DNA of 64,000 nucleotides from Verrucomicrobium sp. (GTDB lineage: Bacteria > Verrucomicrobiota > Verrucomicrobiia > Methylacidiphilales > UBA1321): NCBI GenBank assembly GCA_017849585.1, contig JAFIGT010000034.1, positions 1 to 64,000 of the forward strand. The letters are read 5' to 3'. Every line of letters begins with the position of its first letter. Position 1 is the stretch's first letter. Under the pieces are notes generated by a model. It was not told the DNA's origin. It searched no databases and saw nothing but the letters and a program-made list of their open reading frames with translations. This document shows, in pieces, positions 25,494-34,865 of the stretch. Made by a program: the position numbers and the translations under genes.

Positions 25494-26114
25494 ATGAGTA
25501 TTGAAATTACTCCCGCGTTGGTCCAGCAATTGCGCGAAAAGACCGGCACCGGGATGATGGATTGTAAGAAAGCCCTGGTGGAAGCCAAGGGCGACGTGAA
25601 CGCCGCAGAAGTTCTCCTTCGCAAGAAGGGGGTCGCGACCGCCGGCAAGAAAGCCAGCCGTGAAACCAAGGAAGGCGTGATCGCCTCCTACATCCACTTC
25701 GACAAGGTGGGCGTGCTGGTCGAAATCAATTGCGAAACCGACTTCGTCGCCCGCAATGAGAAGTTCCGCGATTTCGTGAAGGACGTCACTCTCCAGATCG
25801 CCGCCGCGAACCCCCTCTACCTGTCCCGCGAAGAAGTTCCCGCTGAACTCCTGAAGACGGAACGGGAAGTGGCGGCAGCCCAGGTCAAGGGCAAGCCGGA
25901 AGCGATCGTCGAAAAGATCGTCACGGGCAAGCTGGATAAGTTCTACAGCACTATCGTGCTGCTCGAGCAGGCGTTTGTGAAGGATGACAAGCTGACCATC
26001 GAAGACCTCCGCAAGGCCAAGGTCGCCGAGCTCGGTGAGAATATCATCATCCGCCGCTTTGTTCGTTTCGCCGTTGGCGAAAGCGTGAAGTCCGAAGCCG
26101 CTGCTGCCGAATAA
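25494..26114 (+). CDS. tsf: Elongation factor Ts (short form)
   Basis: A 206-residue EF-Ts that recycles EF-Tu·GDP. The N-terminal UBA-like domain (LREKTGTGMMDCKKAL) is followed by the nucleotide-exchange core with NCETDFVARNEKF. It is shorter than the 283-residue E. coli protein, lacking part of the second core subdomain, as in several other phyla. The ATG at 25494 is preferred to an in-frame TTG at 25485. A strong terminator follows. Confidence 0.96.
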   Translation: MSIEITPALVQQLREKTGTGMMDCKKALVEAKGDVNAAEVLLRKKGVATAGKKASRETKEGVIASYIHFDKVGVLVEINCETDFVARNEKFRDFVKDVTLQIAAANPLYLSREEVPAELLKTEREVAAAQVKGKPEAIVEKIVTGKLDKFYSTIVLLEQAFVKDDKLTIEDLRKAKVAELGENIIIRRFVRFAVGESVKSEAAAAE

Positions 26115-26141
26115 GGCGCTTCCGCTTCCATCCGTATCTTG

Positions 26142-26172
26142 AAAAGGCCCGGCCCACAAAGCCGGGTCTTTT
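26142..26172. terminator. Strong intrinsic terminator between tsf and mntH
   Basis: AAAAGGCCCGGC pairs with GCCGGGTCTTTT around CCACAAA, giving a 12-bp stem (one G-T pair) flanked by A and T runs. It can serve both the tsf transcript and the convergent mntH transcript. It also shows that rpsB-tsf ends here, separated from pyrH. Confidence 0.9.
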
Positions 26173-26260
26173 CTTTTGTAGGGAGAGCTTCTCAACAGAA
26201 TGAGGAGAGAGCGGACTTCGAGTGGGTGGTTGCCATGCGACAATCCATTTGGAATCCGCC

Positions 26261-27625
26261 CTAAGCCCAGGTTTTGAACGCTTGCACTAGAAGCCAGACA
26301 TTCAGCGAAGCAATCAGCACCGCGAGAAACCAAGCCGCGCCCTGCATCCAGAGCGGGTTTACGAACTCGCCCATTTTCTTCTTGTCGCTCGTGAACATCA
26401 CCAGCGGGAATACGGCGAAGCTGAGTTGCATGCTGAGGACGACCTGGCTGAAGATCAGGAGCTTGGCTGTTCCGTCCTCGCCCCACAGGGCGGTGACGAT
26501 CACGGCCGGGATGATCGCGATGCCGCGGGTGATGAGGCGACGGATCACCGGAGGTAGGCGCAGATTGAGAAAGCCCTCCATGACGATTTGACCGGCGAGG
26601 GTGCCGGTCAACGTGGAGTTTTGCCCCGAGGCGAGCAAGGCGATGGCGAAGAGTGTGCTGGCGAGTCCTGTCCCGAGCAGGGGGGCAAGCAGGCGGTGGG
26701 CATCCTGTATTTCCGCCACGGTGTTGTGGCCATGACGATAAAAAACAGAGGCGCCAAGGATCAGGATGGCAGCATTGATGAACAGCGCGCACATCAGCGC
26801 CACGGTGGAATCGATCGTGCCGAATTTGATCGCCTCGCGCTTGCCGCGGGAAGTCTCGTCATAGCCACGTGTCTGCGTGATGGAGGAGTGGAGGTAGAGA
26901 TTATGCGGCATCACGGTTGCCCCCAGGATGCCGATGGCGATATAGAGCATCGCCGGGTTGTGAATGATTTCCGCAGAGGGAATACAGGCGGCGGCAACGG
27001 CGGACCATTCCGGTTGCGAAAGAACAATTTCCACGGCGAAGCAGCCGCCGATGATGAGAATCAGAGAGATGACCAATAATTCGATCCAGCGAAAGCCGCG
27101 GTGTTGCAGGAACAGTATCACCATGACATCGAGCGCGGTGATGCAGACGCCCCAGATCAAGGGAATGCCGAAGAGGAGATTGAGCGCGATGGCCGAGCCG
27201 ATGACCTCCGCCAAATCACAGGCCGCGATGGCGATCTCGCAGGCGACCCAAAGGCCGAAGTTTACCTTTGGGCTGTAATGGTTGCGGCACGCTTGCGCCA
27301 GGTCATGACCCGTGGCGATTCCGAGCTTCAGCGCGAGGTGCTGGAGAAAGATCGCCATGAAATTGGAAATGATGATGACGGAAAGCAGCGCGTAATTGAA
27401 TTGCGAGCCGCCCGCGAGGCTGGTGGCCCAATTGCCCGGATCCATGTATCCAACGGCGACGAGATAGCCGGGACCGGAAAAGGCGAGAAACTTGCGCCAG
27501 AAACCGACCGAGCGGGTGGCGTGGGGAACGGGTACGCTGCGGTACACCTCCGGCAGGGAGTGGGAGGTGACGCGCGGATGAGGACTTCTCGCGGAGCGCG
27601 ATGTGGAGTCCTGGGGCGTATGCAT
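26261..27625 (-). CDS. mntH: Nramp-family Mn2+/H+ symporter
   Basis: A 454-residue inner-membrane transporter with about 11 helices. The metal-binding DPGN motif is at 62-65 ([11 protein letters not shown]), and MPHN in [13 protein letters not shown] is the second half of the site. It imports manganese by proton symport. It is divergent from an MntR-type regulator, with a palindrome between them. An upstream GTG-type extension of four residues is possible. Confidence 0.93.
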   Translation of the reverse strand: MHTPQDSTSRSARSPHPRVTSHSLPEVYRSVPVPHATRSVGFWRKFLAFSGPGYLVAVGYMDPGNWATSLAGGSQFNYALLSVIIISNFMAIFLQHLALKLGIATGHDLAQACRNHYSPKVNFGLWVACEIAIAACDLAEVIGSAIALNLLFGIPLIWGVCITALDVMVILFLQHRGFRWIELLVISLILIIGGCFAVEIVLSQPEWSAVAAACIPSAEIIHNPAMLYIAIGILGATVMPHNLYLHSSITQTRGYDETSRGKREAIKFGTIDSTVALMCALFINAAILILGASVFYRHGHNTVAEIQDAHRLLAPLLGTGLASTLFAIALLASGQNSTLTGTLAGQIVMEGFLNLRLPPVIRRLITRGIAIIPAVIVTALWGEDGTAKLLIFSQVVLSMQLSFAVFPLVMFTSDKKKMGEFVNPLWMQGAAWFLAVLIASLNVWLLVQAFKTWA

Positions 27626-27668
27626 ACACACTAACAACTAAGCGAGCGGCGGGGTCGCGTCAATGTCA

Positions 27669-27690
27669 TTTGTTTGACATATCGAACAAA
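27669..27690. promoter_or_regulatory. Candidate MntR operator
   Basis: A 22-bp imperfect palindrome with arms TTTGTTTGA and TCGAACAAA lies in the 142-bp divergent gap between mntH and mntR. Its position and symmetry fit a site for a DtxR/MntR dimer that represses mntH at high manganese. The arms resemble, but were not compared in detail with, published MntR boxes. Confidence 0.55.
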
Positions 27691-27767
27691 ATATCCCTTC
27701 TCTGACAATTTACGATGGCAGCGATTTTAACTTGGAACCGATTCCGGCTTCTGTGAACATCTGGCGG

Positions 27768-28199
27768 ATGGCCAGCCCCTTCTACGGCAGCAACGACATT
27801 ACCGAGATCGCGGAGGATTACCTGGAGCGTATTCAGGAGCTTGTTGATCGAAAGGGCTATGCCCGGGTCACCGATCTGGCCGAGGCTCTGCATATTGGCC
27901 GCTCCACGGTCTCCACGATGGTGCGCAAGCTGTCGCAGCGCGGTTTCATCAACTACGAACGCTATCGCGGTTTCACGCTCACCGAGTCAGGCCGCAAGAT
28001 TGCCCTGCAGATCAAGTCGCGCCATGAGACCTTGACCCGCTTTCTGCGCCATCTCGATTTGCCGGAAAAAATCGTGGCCACCGATGTGGAAGGCATCGAG
28101 CATCACCTGAGCAATCAAACGCTCGCTCGGCTCAAGCAGCTCTCGGATTATTGGCAGGAAAATCCCAAGGCTTGCGCCCAGATCTTCAAGCAGGGCTGA
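27768..28199 (+). CDS. mntR: Manganese-dependent transcriptional regulator, DtxR/MntR family
   Basis: A 143-residue regulator: a winged-helix domain (about 10-75; VTDLAEALHIGRSTVSTMVRK is its recognition region) and a C-terminal metal-sensing and dimerisation domain with HETLTRFLRHL and EGIEHHLSNQTL. No SH3 domain is present, as in MntR. Divergent from mntH. The ATG at 27768 is preferred over a longer frame. Its last Gln-Gly codons and stop are part of a 46-nt dispersed repeat. Confidence 0.9.
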   Translation: MASPFYGSNDITEIAEDYLERIQELVDRKGYARVTDLAEALHIGRSTVSTMVRKLSQRGFINYERYRGFTLTESGRKIALQIKSRHETLTRFLRHLDLPEKIVATDVEGIEHHLSNQTLARLKQLSDYWQENPKACAQIFKQG

Positions 28200-28236
28200 G
28201 CCCTGCACCCAGTAACGTTTCGCCACAGGTGGAAGT
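28191..28236 (+). repeat. 46-nt dispersed repeat, copy B, covering the mntR stop codon
   Basis: It matches 8151-8196 at 43 of 46 positions. CAGGGC-TGA-GCCCTG forms a hairpin with the mntR stop in its loop. As in copy A, it is orientated with the gene it terminates. Confidence 0.8.
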
Positions 28237-28265
28237 GCTGACGCGATGCGCTCGTAGAAAACTAG

Positions 28266-29108
<843 letters not shown>

Positions 29109-29127
29109 CGGGCGGAGCATTCGTCCG

Positions 29128-30585
29128 CTAGCGTGCCAGCGAGGGATTCCAGAGGTTCACGCCTGTGGCTGGGTCGAACGTCTCTTCGACGTTGAGCGAC
29201 TCCACGTGGCCATCCACGAAGACGTAGTGAGCTCCGGCTTTGGGCCCATGCCGGGTTGTATCGAGCGCATTACGCGCTGCACCCAAGCCTGACCAGAGGT
29301 GGCACATGATGTGGTCGCCCATGAAGCCGCTATGCTGGCTCTCGGCGAGCAAAAGCGTGCGCGATGGTTGTGGCACTTGGATCAAGCGATGCCATGTGGC
29401 CGGTTTTCCGCTGTAGCGCTCGTAGGCTTCCAGTTCAAAGTGAACGTTGAGTGCGTAGCTCCAGCCCTCGACCCAACTGGAATCTTGTGGGCAGACGAAG
29501 TGTCGCGCGTAGACACTCTTCCACGCGTCTTCAGAACTATATTCGGTTTCGCCGAGGTAACCGATAATGGAGCGGCCCCAACCGGGTTGGCCCTTGCTAT
29601 AGGCGGAATGTGAACTGCGCGGAAATTCGCCGTCGTGATCCTGCGCATAGAGTAAAATCCCGGCGCCGAGTCCTCGCAATTTGGACATGCACTGCGTGGC
29701 TTTGGCTTGGGAGTGGAGATTGGAGAATCCCGCGCTTGCTAACGCTGTCAGCACGGAGACAATCGTTACGGCCAGCAGTAATTCCATCAAGGTGAAGCCG
29801 TGAGTGGTGCGAGATTTTTTCGATCGGAGCCGTGACCACCACGCAAGAGTGGCACCAGCACTTGCCAACAGAATCGCGCTTGACGGTTCCGGTACGACGT
29901 TCCAGTTGAGCGTGACGAAGGCGGAATCGTAACCGCTCACGGCGGTGACATCGTTTGTCCAGTCCACGACGTGTGACGTGATCACGGAGCTTGTTGTATC
30001 GGTCAAAGAGGCGGCGAAGATTTCGAATGTTGCCGAGACTGCTCCGAGTGTGCTCGAGGTGAACACAGGATGCCACATCGAGAGGGTTCCCCAGATGACG
30101 GTGTCGCCTGGATTCTGAAACACCGGCTGGAACAAATCCGGGCTCCACTCATCGACGTAGCCGGTTAATCCGGGTGTTGCGGACACCATGCGAATGGCCA
30201 GCACGACACCCGAGGGCAGGGGATCGCTGGCCTCGGTCATATCCATGTCGAATCCGAACTGCGTACTAAACGCGAGGTTCTGTTGCGAGGGGTCCAAGGC
30301 GCTGTACCAAGGGCTGGAGGGATCGAACGAGTCGTTCGCGTATGGATAGCCTTTACCACCTCCGGCTACAGGCAGATACCATTCGCGTAGCGGTGCCATC
30401 GGCAGATTGTTTTGCGTGAGCGCAACGGAGATCGCACCGGTATTCGTGCTGGTATTGGTGACTGTCACCACCGGCATGACCATGCCACCGAGCGAATCCG
30501 GATCGGGCACCCATTGCAGCGTGCTGGCTCGCGCCGGGAGTAATCCCAGCGCGAACACGAGCATCAAGAGGAAGTGTTTCATCAT
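29128..30585 (-). CDS. PEP-CTERM protein fused to a type IV prepilin-like domain
   Basis: A 485-residue protein in one unbroken frame. Residues 1-21 are a signal peptide and 22-228 a beta-rich secreted domain. A PEP-CTERM signal follows (VPEP at 231-234, hydrophobic helix, basic RLRSKKS). Directly after comes a prepilin N-terminus, HGFTLMELLLAVTIVS, with cleavage Gly263, Phe+1 and Glu+5 (E268), and a DUF1559-like pseudopilin head ending AGAHYVFVDGHVESL. The upstream 30600-31367 gene is a tandem paralogue of the N-terminal half. Two sorting systems, exosortase and prepilin peptidase, could act on one chain. Confidence 0.82.
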   Translation of the reverse strand: MMKHFLLMLVFALGLLPARASTLQWVPDPDSLGGMVMPVVTVTNTSTNTGAISVALTQNNLPMAPLREWYLPVAGGGKGYPYANDSFDPSSPWYSALDPSQQNLAFSTQFGFDMDMTEASDPLPSGVVLAIRMVSATPGLTGYVDEWSPDLFQPVFQNPGDTVIWGTLSMWHPVFTSSTLGAVSATFEIFAASLTDTTSSVITSHVVDWTNDVTAVSGYDSAFVTLNWNVVPEPSSAILLASAGATLAWWSRLRSKKSRTTHGFTLMELLLAVTIVSVLTALASAGFSNLHSQAKATQCMSKLRGLGAGILLYAQDHDGEFPRSSHSAYSKGQPGWGRSIIGYLGETEYSSEDAWKSVYARHFVCPQDSSWVEGWSYALNVHFELEAYERYSGKPATWHRLIQVPQPSRTLLLAESQHSGFMGDHIMCHLWSGLGAARNALDTTRHGPKAGAHYVFVDGHVESLNVEETFDPATGVNLWNPSLAR

Positions 30586-30599
30586 GTGCTCCCGTTTGG

Positions 30600-31367
30600 T
30601 TAGACGATGGCGGCATCGCGGCGTTGACGCCACCGCCGCAGCGCGAGCCCGGACAGCGCTCCGACACCGAGCAGCAAGCCACTCGATGGTTCCGGCACTG
30701 CCTGCCACGTGAGTGTGACAGACGATGAGGTGTAACCGGCGGTCGGCGTGGCGGCGGTGTCGGCGTCGACGGTATATGTCGTGCTGACAGCCGTAGCGGG
30801 TGTGGCCACGTAGATTTCAAATGTGGCCGTGTAGATTGCGCCCTCGACGAAATTTGCCGCGTCGATGGTGAAGACGGGGTGCCACATCATCAGCGAACCC
30901 CACAACACGGAATCACCTGTGCTGCTATAGACGAGGTCAAACACATCGGCGGTGCTATTGTAGAGATAGCCCTTGAGTCCTGCTGAAGCGGAGGTCATCT
31001 GGATGCCGAGTGTCGTACCCGATGGCAGCACGCTTGAGAGCGTGGCGGCGGCCGGGTTGAATCCGAACCGGCTGCTGAAGGCGAGACCAGAGCCGCTTAC
31101 GGGATCGAGTTCGTCGGACCAACTGGCGCCATTGTTCAGATTATCTCCGGGCCGCCAATAGGTGAGTGGCGCGATCAACGGCACGGTGGAAGGCTGCGTC
31201 ACTGTGATGTAGCCGGAGTTTGCTCCGGTCGAAACGAAGTCCACGGCGGGCATGATCATGCCACCTTGTTGCATCGGGGTGGGAATCGCAGTCAGCGTCG
31301 TGGCCTGCACGACAGGAGAAATGCCGAGCGCCAGCAAGACACTCGTCACCATTAAAAATGATTTCAT
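30600..31367 (-). CDS. PEP-CTERM sorting-domain protein
   Basis: A 255-residue secreted protein: signal peptide (SFLMVTSVLLALGISPVVQA), a beta-rich domain, and a C-terminal exosortase signal with AVPEPSSGLLLGVGALSGLAL followed by basic RRWRQRR. The domain is paralogous to that of the next gene: both share GGM[IV]MP[AV] near the start and LWGSLMMWHPVF/IWGTLSMWHPVF later. Only 14 bp separate the two genes, so they form an operon. The role is unknown; PEP-CTERM proteins are usually exported to the cell surface or biofilm matrix. Confidence 0.85.
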   Translation of the reverse strand: MKSFLMVTSVLLALGISPVVQATTLTAIPTPMQQGGMIMPAVDFVSTGANSGYITVTQPSTVPLIAPLTYWRPGDNLNNGASWSDELDPVSGSGLAFSSRFGFNPAAATLSSVLPSGTTLGIQMTSASAGLKGYLYNSTADVFDLVYSSTGDSVLWGSLMMWHPVFTIDAANFVEGAIYTATFEIYVATPATAVSTTYTVDADTAATPTAGYTSSSVTLTWQAVPEPSSGLLLGVGALSGLALRRWRQRRDAAIV

Positions 31368-31544
31368 AGTTTTTTCGGATGAAGCCGGATCAAGGCACAC
31401 GCCAAGCCACCTCCGGCGGTTCGGTGGCAGGACGGCACACGGCAGGAGCGTTAGCTCGAGCCATGTCGGGGAAGGAAATTCGACCGCACATGGAGCGCGG
31501 CGAATTACCCGGAAATGAACTGGAAAAAACACCCGGACGGGTGC

Positions 31545-31937
31545 TTAGGCTTTTACGAAAAGAGGCACCGGCGAAAGCGGTTCAACGGTGCGGGAAGGGT
31601 ATGAAAGGGATTGAGGCCACGGATGGGACTGGGTGGCGTTGGCCAAAATGGGAAGACAGGCGACGACAACGGGCAATACGCTCTCGGCTTTTTTCTCTAC
31701 CTTCACAAGCGCCGGGAGTTTCTCTTCCTTCTGGCGTTGATCTTGAATGCGGTGACACTTCGAGCAGGGGGCTTTGCCGCTAAACGTCTTTTCCAAACCG
31801 GCCAGCAGCGAACCCTGCTGGATCGAATAAGTGCGCGTCATCTCCACCCACGCCACCGTTTGAAATAACGCCCAGTGACCGCCCGCGATGCAAAACATCG
31901 CGAGAAACATCAGGAGATGGGCAAGGCGGCGTAGCAT
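31545..31937 (-). CDS. Small membrane-associated protein with a CxxCH motif
   Basis: A 130-residue protein with an N-terminal hydrophobic helix (AHLLMFLAMFCIAGGHWALF) and a GKAPCSKCHRI segment, the CxxCH pattern of covalent haem attachment. The rest is Lys/Glu- then Pro-rich with a second hydrophobic stretch. No cytochrome c fold is otherwise visible, and the motif might instead bind metal. Lies downstream of nothing obvious and ends before the PEP-CTERM operon on the same strand. Confidence 0.5.
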   Translation of the reverse strand: MLRRLAHLLMFLAMFCIAGGHWALFQTVAWVEMTRTYSIQQGSLLAGLEKTFSGKAPCSKCHRIQDQRQKEEKLPALVKVEKKAESVLPVVVACLPILANATQSHPWPQSLSYPSRTVEPLSPVPLFVKA

Positions 31938-32080
31938 TGGCGCAGAGCTTACAAATGACGTGAGCGATAAGGCAAGTTAATACGGCTATGAATCTCAAGA
32001 GGATTTGCTGGCCGGCATCCCTTGCGCTGGCGGAATTGGAAATTGGCATTTGAAATTGGTTGCTGTAACCTCGCGAGCCT

Positions 32081-32641
32081 ATGGCACTGGATGACATTCT
32101 ACTCGATACGGAAGAAAAGATGATGAAGAGCACGGAAGTGGTGCTCGGAGAATTCACGCGCGTCCGCACGGGCAAGGCATCGCCGGATCTGGTCACCGGG
32201 TTGACGATCGATGCGTACGGCTCGATGATGAAGCTGCGCGATGTGGCGGCTGTGACGACTCCTTCCCACGATCTGATTGTGATCCAGCCGTGGGATGCTT
32301 CCAATGTCGACCCGATCCGCAAGGCGATCGAAAGCTCCAAGATCGGCATCACGCCGCAAGTCGATGGCAAGGTCATCCGCCTCCCCATTCCCCCGCTTTC
32401 GGCTGAACGCCGTCAGGAACTGGTGAAGACGATTCACCGTCTTGCCGAGGAAGGTCGCGTGGCCATTCGTGGCAATCGCCGCAATGGTTTGGACGAAATC
32501 AAAAAGCTTCAGAAGGCCGGCGAAATTACGGAAGATCAACTGGCCAGCGCGGAAAAGGAAATTCAGAAACTCACCGATCAATACACGGGTGAGATTGAAA
32601 AAGCCGTTAACGCCAAAGAAGCTGAATTGATGAAGGTCTGA
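32081..32641 (+). CDS. frr: Ribosome recycling factor
   Basis: A 186-residue protein that splits post-termination ribosomes with EF-G. FTRVRTGKASPDLV, the DPIRKAIESSKIGITP segment, PLSAERRQELVK and the C-terminal helix with RRNGLDEIKKLQKAGEITEDQ-type repeats define RRF. It is 2.97 kb from pyrH, its usual neighbour, with the PEP-CTERM operon and the CxxCH gene between. Confidence 0.97.
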   Translation: MALDDILLDTEEKMMKSTEVVLGEFTRVRTGKASPDLVTGLTIDAYGSMMKLRDVAAVTTPSHDLIVIQPWDASNVDPIRKAIESSKIGITPQVDGKVIRLPIPPLSAERRQELVKTIHRLAEEGRVAIRGNRRNGLDEIKKLQKAGEITEDQLASAEKEIQKLTDQYTGEIEKAVNAKEAELMKV

Positions 32642-32661
32642 CGCCCCGTCAGACAGACTGG

Positions 32662-33066
32662 TCAGGCGGAAGTGGCTTCCGGACGCGGATTGGCCGCGAA
32701 TATCCGTTTGACCGCCTTCATAAAATCAGCGAGGTCGAAAGGTTTGGGCAGCACTTCGGTGGCGCCGAGTGATTTCATGAATTTCAGGCAAAAATCCTTC
32801 GACATGACTTGCTCCCCGGCGCTAATGGCGAGAATGGGCAGATGGGCTTGCCGTTGTTTGACGGCATGGGCGAGTTGAATGCCATCCATCTCGGGCATGG
32901 AGACATCCAGGACCATCAGGTCGACCTGATTTTGTAGCATCCAGCGCAGTGCGGCGTGCCCGTCTTCCATTTCGAAAATCTCATACCCGGCATCATGCAG
33001 TGGTGTGCGGAGCAGACCCCGGATCAGGGGATCATCATCAACGACCAAGATACGTCTTTTACTCAT
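32662..33066 (-). CDS. Single-domain response regulator
   Basis: A 134-residue CheY-like receiver. The acidic pocket is D10-D12 (VVDDDP), the phosphoacceptor is D54 in LDVSMPEMDG, and LPKPFD holds the conserved Lys. There is no output domain, so it acts by protein-protein contact or as a phosphorelay member. No histidine kinase lies nearby. Convergent with frr, 20 bp apart. Confidence 0.88.
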   Translation of the reverse strand: MSKRRILVVDDDPLIRGLLRTPLHDAGYEIFEMEDGHAALRWMLQNQVDLMVLDVSMPEMDGIQLAHAVKQRQAHLPILAISAGEQVMSKDFCLKFMKSLGATEVLPKPFDLADFMKAVKRIFAANPRPEATSA

Positions 33067-33270
33067 TTTGTGTCAGGAGAATAGGAGTCTGTCTGCAGAC
33101 GTTCTCTGCAGAGCCCCTGATTCCCTTTTTACCTTATCGGACGGTCGATTCCTTTCCTGACCAGCAAGTTAGGAAAAATGAGGAACACAAATGGGCTCAC
33201 TTGTAATCAAGTCGAGATTCGAGCGGATCAAAGGGCTTGCATTCGCGGAGCAATCGGGCCAATTGAGGTG

Positions 33271-34011
33271 ATGGATCGATTCCAGACTTCGCGATTGGTC
33301 ATTGGATTTCCCTCGGGCGTGCTGGAGGGATCGCGCCCGTTTGAGGCGCTGGAGAAATATCGGGCTGCAGGATTTTCAACGGTGGAGATTCATCCGCAAT
33401 CTCCCGAGGATCTCCTGCTCGACGGCGCACGGCAGGGATTTCGCGAGCCGAGCGTTCATCTGCCCTGTCAGGCGAGCTTTCTGGAACGGGAGACATTGGC
33501 TGTGGCACACGCGGCGCTTGATCGGGGATATACCCGGATCGTGGCGCATCCGAATGTCATTCGCACGTTCGCGCTGTGGCGGGAGCTGGGGGAGAGTTTG
33601 CTGGTTGAAAATCTCGATTTTCGCTCTCCGGGTTTTCAATGGGTGGAGGACATGAAGCCCATTTTGGAGCAATTGCCCGACGCGCGTTTTTGCCTCGATG
33701 TGGGGCATGCTTGGGACGGTTCCGCGCAGCAGGGGGTTCGTTTGTTTGAGACCTTCCGTGATCGACTGGCGGAGGTGCATTTCTCGGAAATCGATTTGAA
33801 AACGGCTCTCCATCTGGAAGGCATCGGGGGTGAGTATCTGGAGAGTTGCTGTTCTCTTTTGAACCGGGTTCCGGCGGGGACGCCGCTCATTCTGGAGATG
33901 GCGACCTTGCCGTTGACGCGATTGCAGGAAGTGCGAGAGCAGGTGGAGCGGGCGTTGGCGGAAGAGATTCACGCGCCGAGAAGCGAGAGTGGTGCACCCG
34001 TCGAGATTTGA
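33271..34011 (+). CDS. Sugar phosphate isomerase/epimerase-like TIM-barrel protein
   Basis: A 246-residue protein with the xylose-isomerase-like TIM-barrel pattern (AP_endonuc_2 type): a start with [28 protein letters not shown]-like barrel strands, LLVENLDF with Glu, [10 protein letters not shown] and [11 protein letters not shown] with a metal-ligand His/Glu arrangement. The substrate is unknown. The ATG at 33271 is preferred over an upstream in-frame ATG at 33178. Its last 22 bp overlap the 3' end of the tRNA gene on the opposite strand. Confidence 0.72.
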   Translation: MDRFQTSRLVIGFPSGVLEGSRPFEALEKYRAAGFSTVEIHPQSPEDLLLDGARQGFREPSVHLPCQASFLERETLAVAHAALDRGYTRIVAHPNVIRTFALWRELGESLLVENLDFRSPGFQWVEDMKPILEQLPDARFCLDVGHAWDGSAQQGVRLFETFRDRLAEVHFSEIDLKTALHLEGIGGEYLESCCSLLNRVPAGTPLILEMATLPLTRLQEVREQVERALAEEIHAPRSESGAPVEI

Positions 34012-34066
34012 ACTCGAAACCCCTGCCTTCGGAGGGCAGTACTCTATCCAGTTGAGCTACGGGTGC
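33990..34066 (-). tRNA. tRNA-Arg (anticodon CCG)
   Basis: The reverse strand folds as a 77-nt cloverleaf: acceptor GCACCCG/CGGGTGC, D arm GCTC...GAGT, anticodon stem CTGCC/GGCAG with loop CTCCGAA, T arm CGAG-TTCAAAT-CTCG, and an encoded CCA end. The anticodon CCG reads CGG codons. The 3' end overlaps the final codons of the converging TIM-barrel gene. Confidence 0.95.
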
Positions 34067-34159
34067 GAAGATGGCTGCTTGGACAACAGCAGGGAGGCGA
34101 ACTCGAACTGCTGAGTTGAAAGTAACGAGGCCCCCCAGTGAAGTCAAAAGCAAAAGCGG

Positions 34160-34795
34160 TCAGTCCTGGGAGTCGTCGTCCGGGTGGGGCAGATGAAAGA
34201 CCGGCAAAGTCCACCCCCAATAGATCGAGGCGAGGCGCAGCAGAACGATGACCGCCATGCCGAGCAGGGCACACACGGAGTGGTTCCAGCCGATGGCGAC
34301 GCCGAGTAAATAGACGATGACGCCTGCGATGGAGGCGGTGGCGTAGAGGCTGCTGCGGCGCAGGACGAGCGGAATTTCCGCCAGCAAGACATCGCGGATC
34401 ATGCCCCCGGCGGCTCCGGTGATCGCGCCCATGAGGACGATGACGATACCGCTATGGACGGTGTGTTCGGCGATCTGCGCGCCGCTGATGGTGAAGAGGC
34501 CGAGACCAAATGCGTCCGCGACGAGGATGGCGTTGTTAGGCGGTTTGCGATAACGGACATAGATCAGCGTCGCCACGGTGGAGATCAGGATCACGTAGAG
34601 CGACATGGGCTCCCGAATCCAGAAGAAGGGGCGGTTGTCGAGCAGCAGATCGCGCAGGGTTCCGCCGCCGAGGGCGGTCACGACCGCGATGACACTGACG
34701 CCGAGCCAGTCGAGACTTTTGCGACCTGCCGCGAGGGCTCCGCTGACGGCGAAAACCGCCACCCCGAAAATTTCCATCGCGTAGATAAATGTCAT
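34160..34795 (-). CDS. UPF0126/TRIC-family membrane channel
   Basis: A 211-residue membrane protein with seven helices in two repeats, each carrying a glycine-rich helix and GGGTLRDLLL or GGMIRDVLL. This is the YicG/UPF0126 (bacterial TRIC) pattern, known as potassium-permeable trimeric channels, also suggested to carry glycine. It follows tkt on the same strand beyond a 12-bp inverted repeat that probably separates the transcripts. Confidence 0.88.
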   Translation of the reverse strand: MTFIYAMEIFGVAVFAVSGALAAGRKSLDWLGVSVIAVVTALGGGTLRDLLLDNRPFFWIREPMSLYVILISTVATLIYVRYRKPPNNAILVADAFGLGLFTISGAQIAEHTVHSGIVIVLMGAITGAAGGMIRDVLLAEIPLVLRRSSLYATASIAGVIVYLLGVAIGWNHSVCALLGMAVIVLLRLASIYWGWTLPVFHLPHPDDDSQD

Positions 34796-34828
34796 GATGC
34801 TTTTACTGTCCTAACATGACACCGAGCC

Positions 34829-34856
34829 CCTCTGGCGAGATGGATCTCGCCAGAGG
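34829..34856 (-). terminator. Perfect 12-bp inverted repeat after tkt
   Basis: CCTCTGGCGAGA (34829-34840) is the exact reverse complement of TCTCGCCAGAGG (34845-34856), with loop TGGA. It lies 9 bp beyond the tkt stop on the minus strand. There is no T tract. Confidence 0.65.
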
Positions 34857-34865
34857 AAGAATCGC

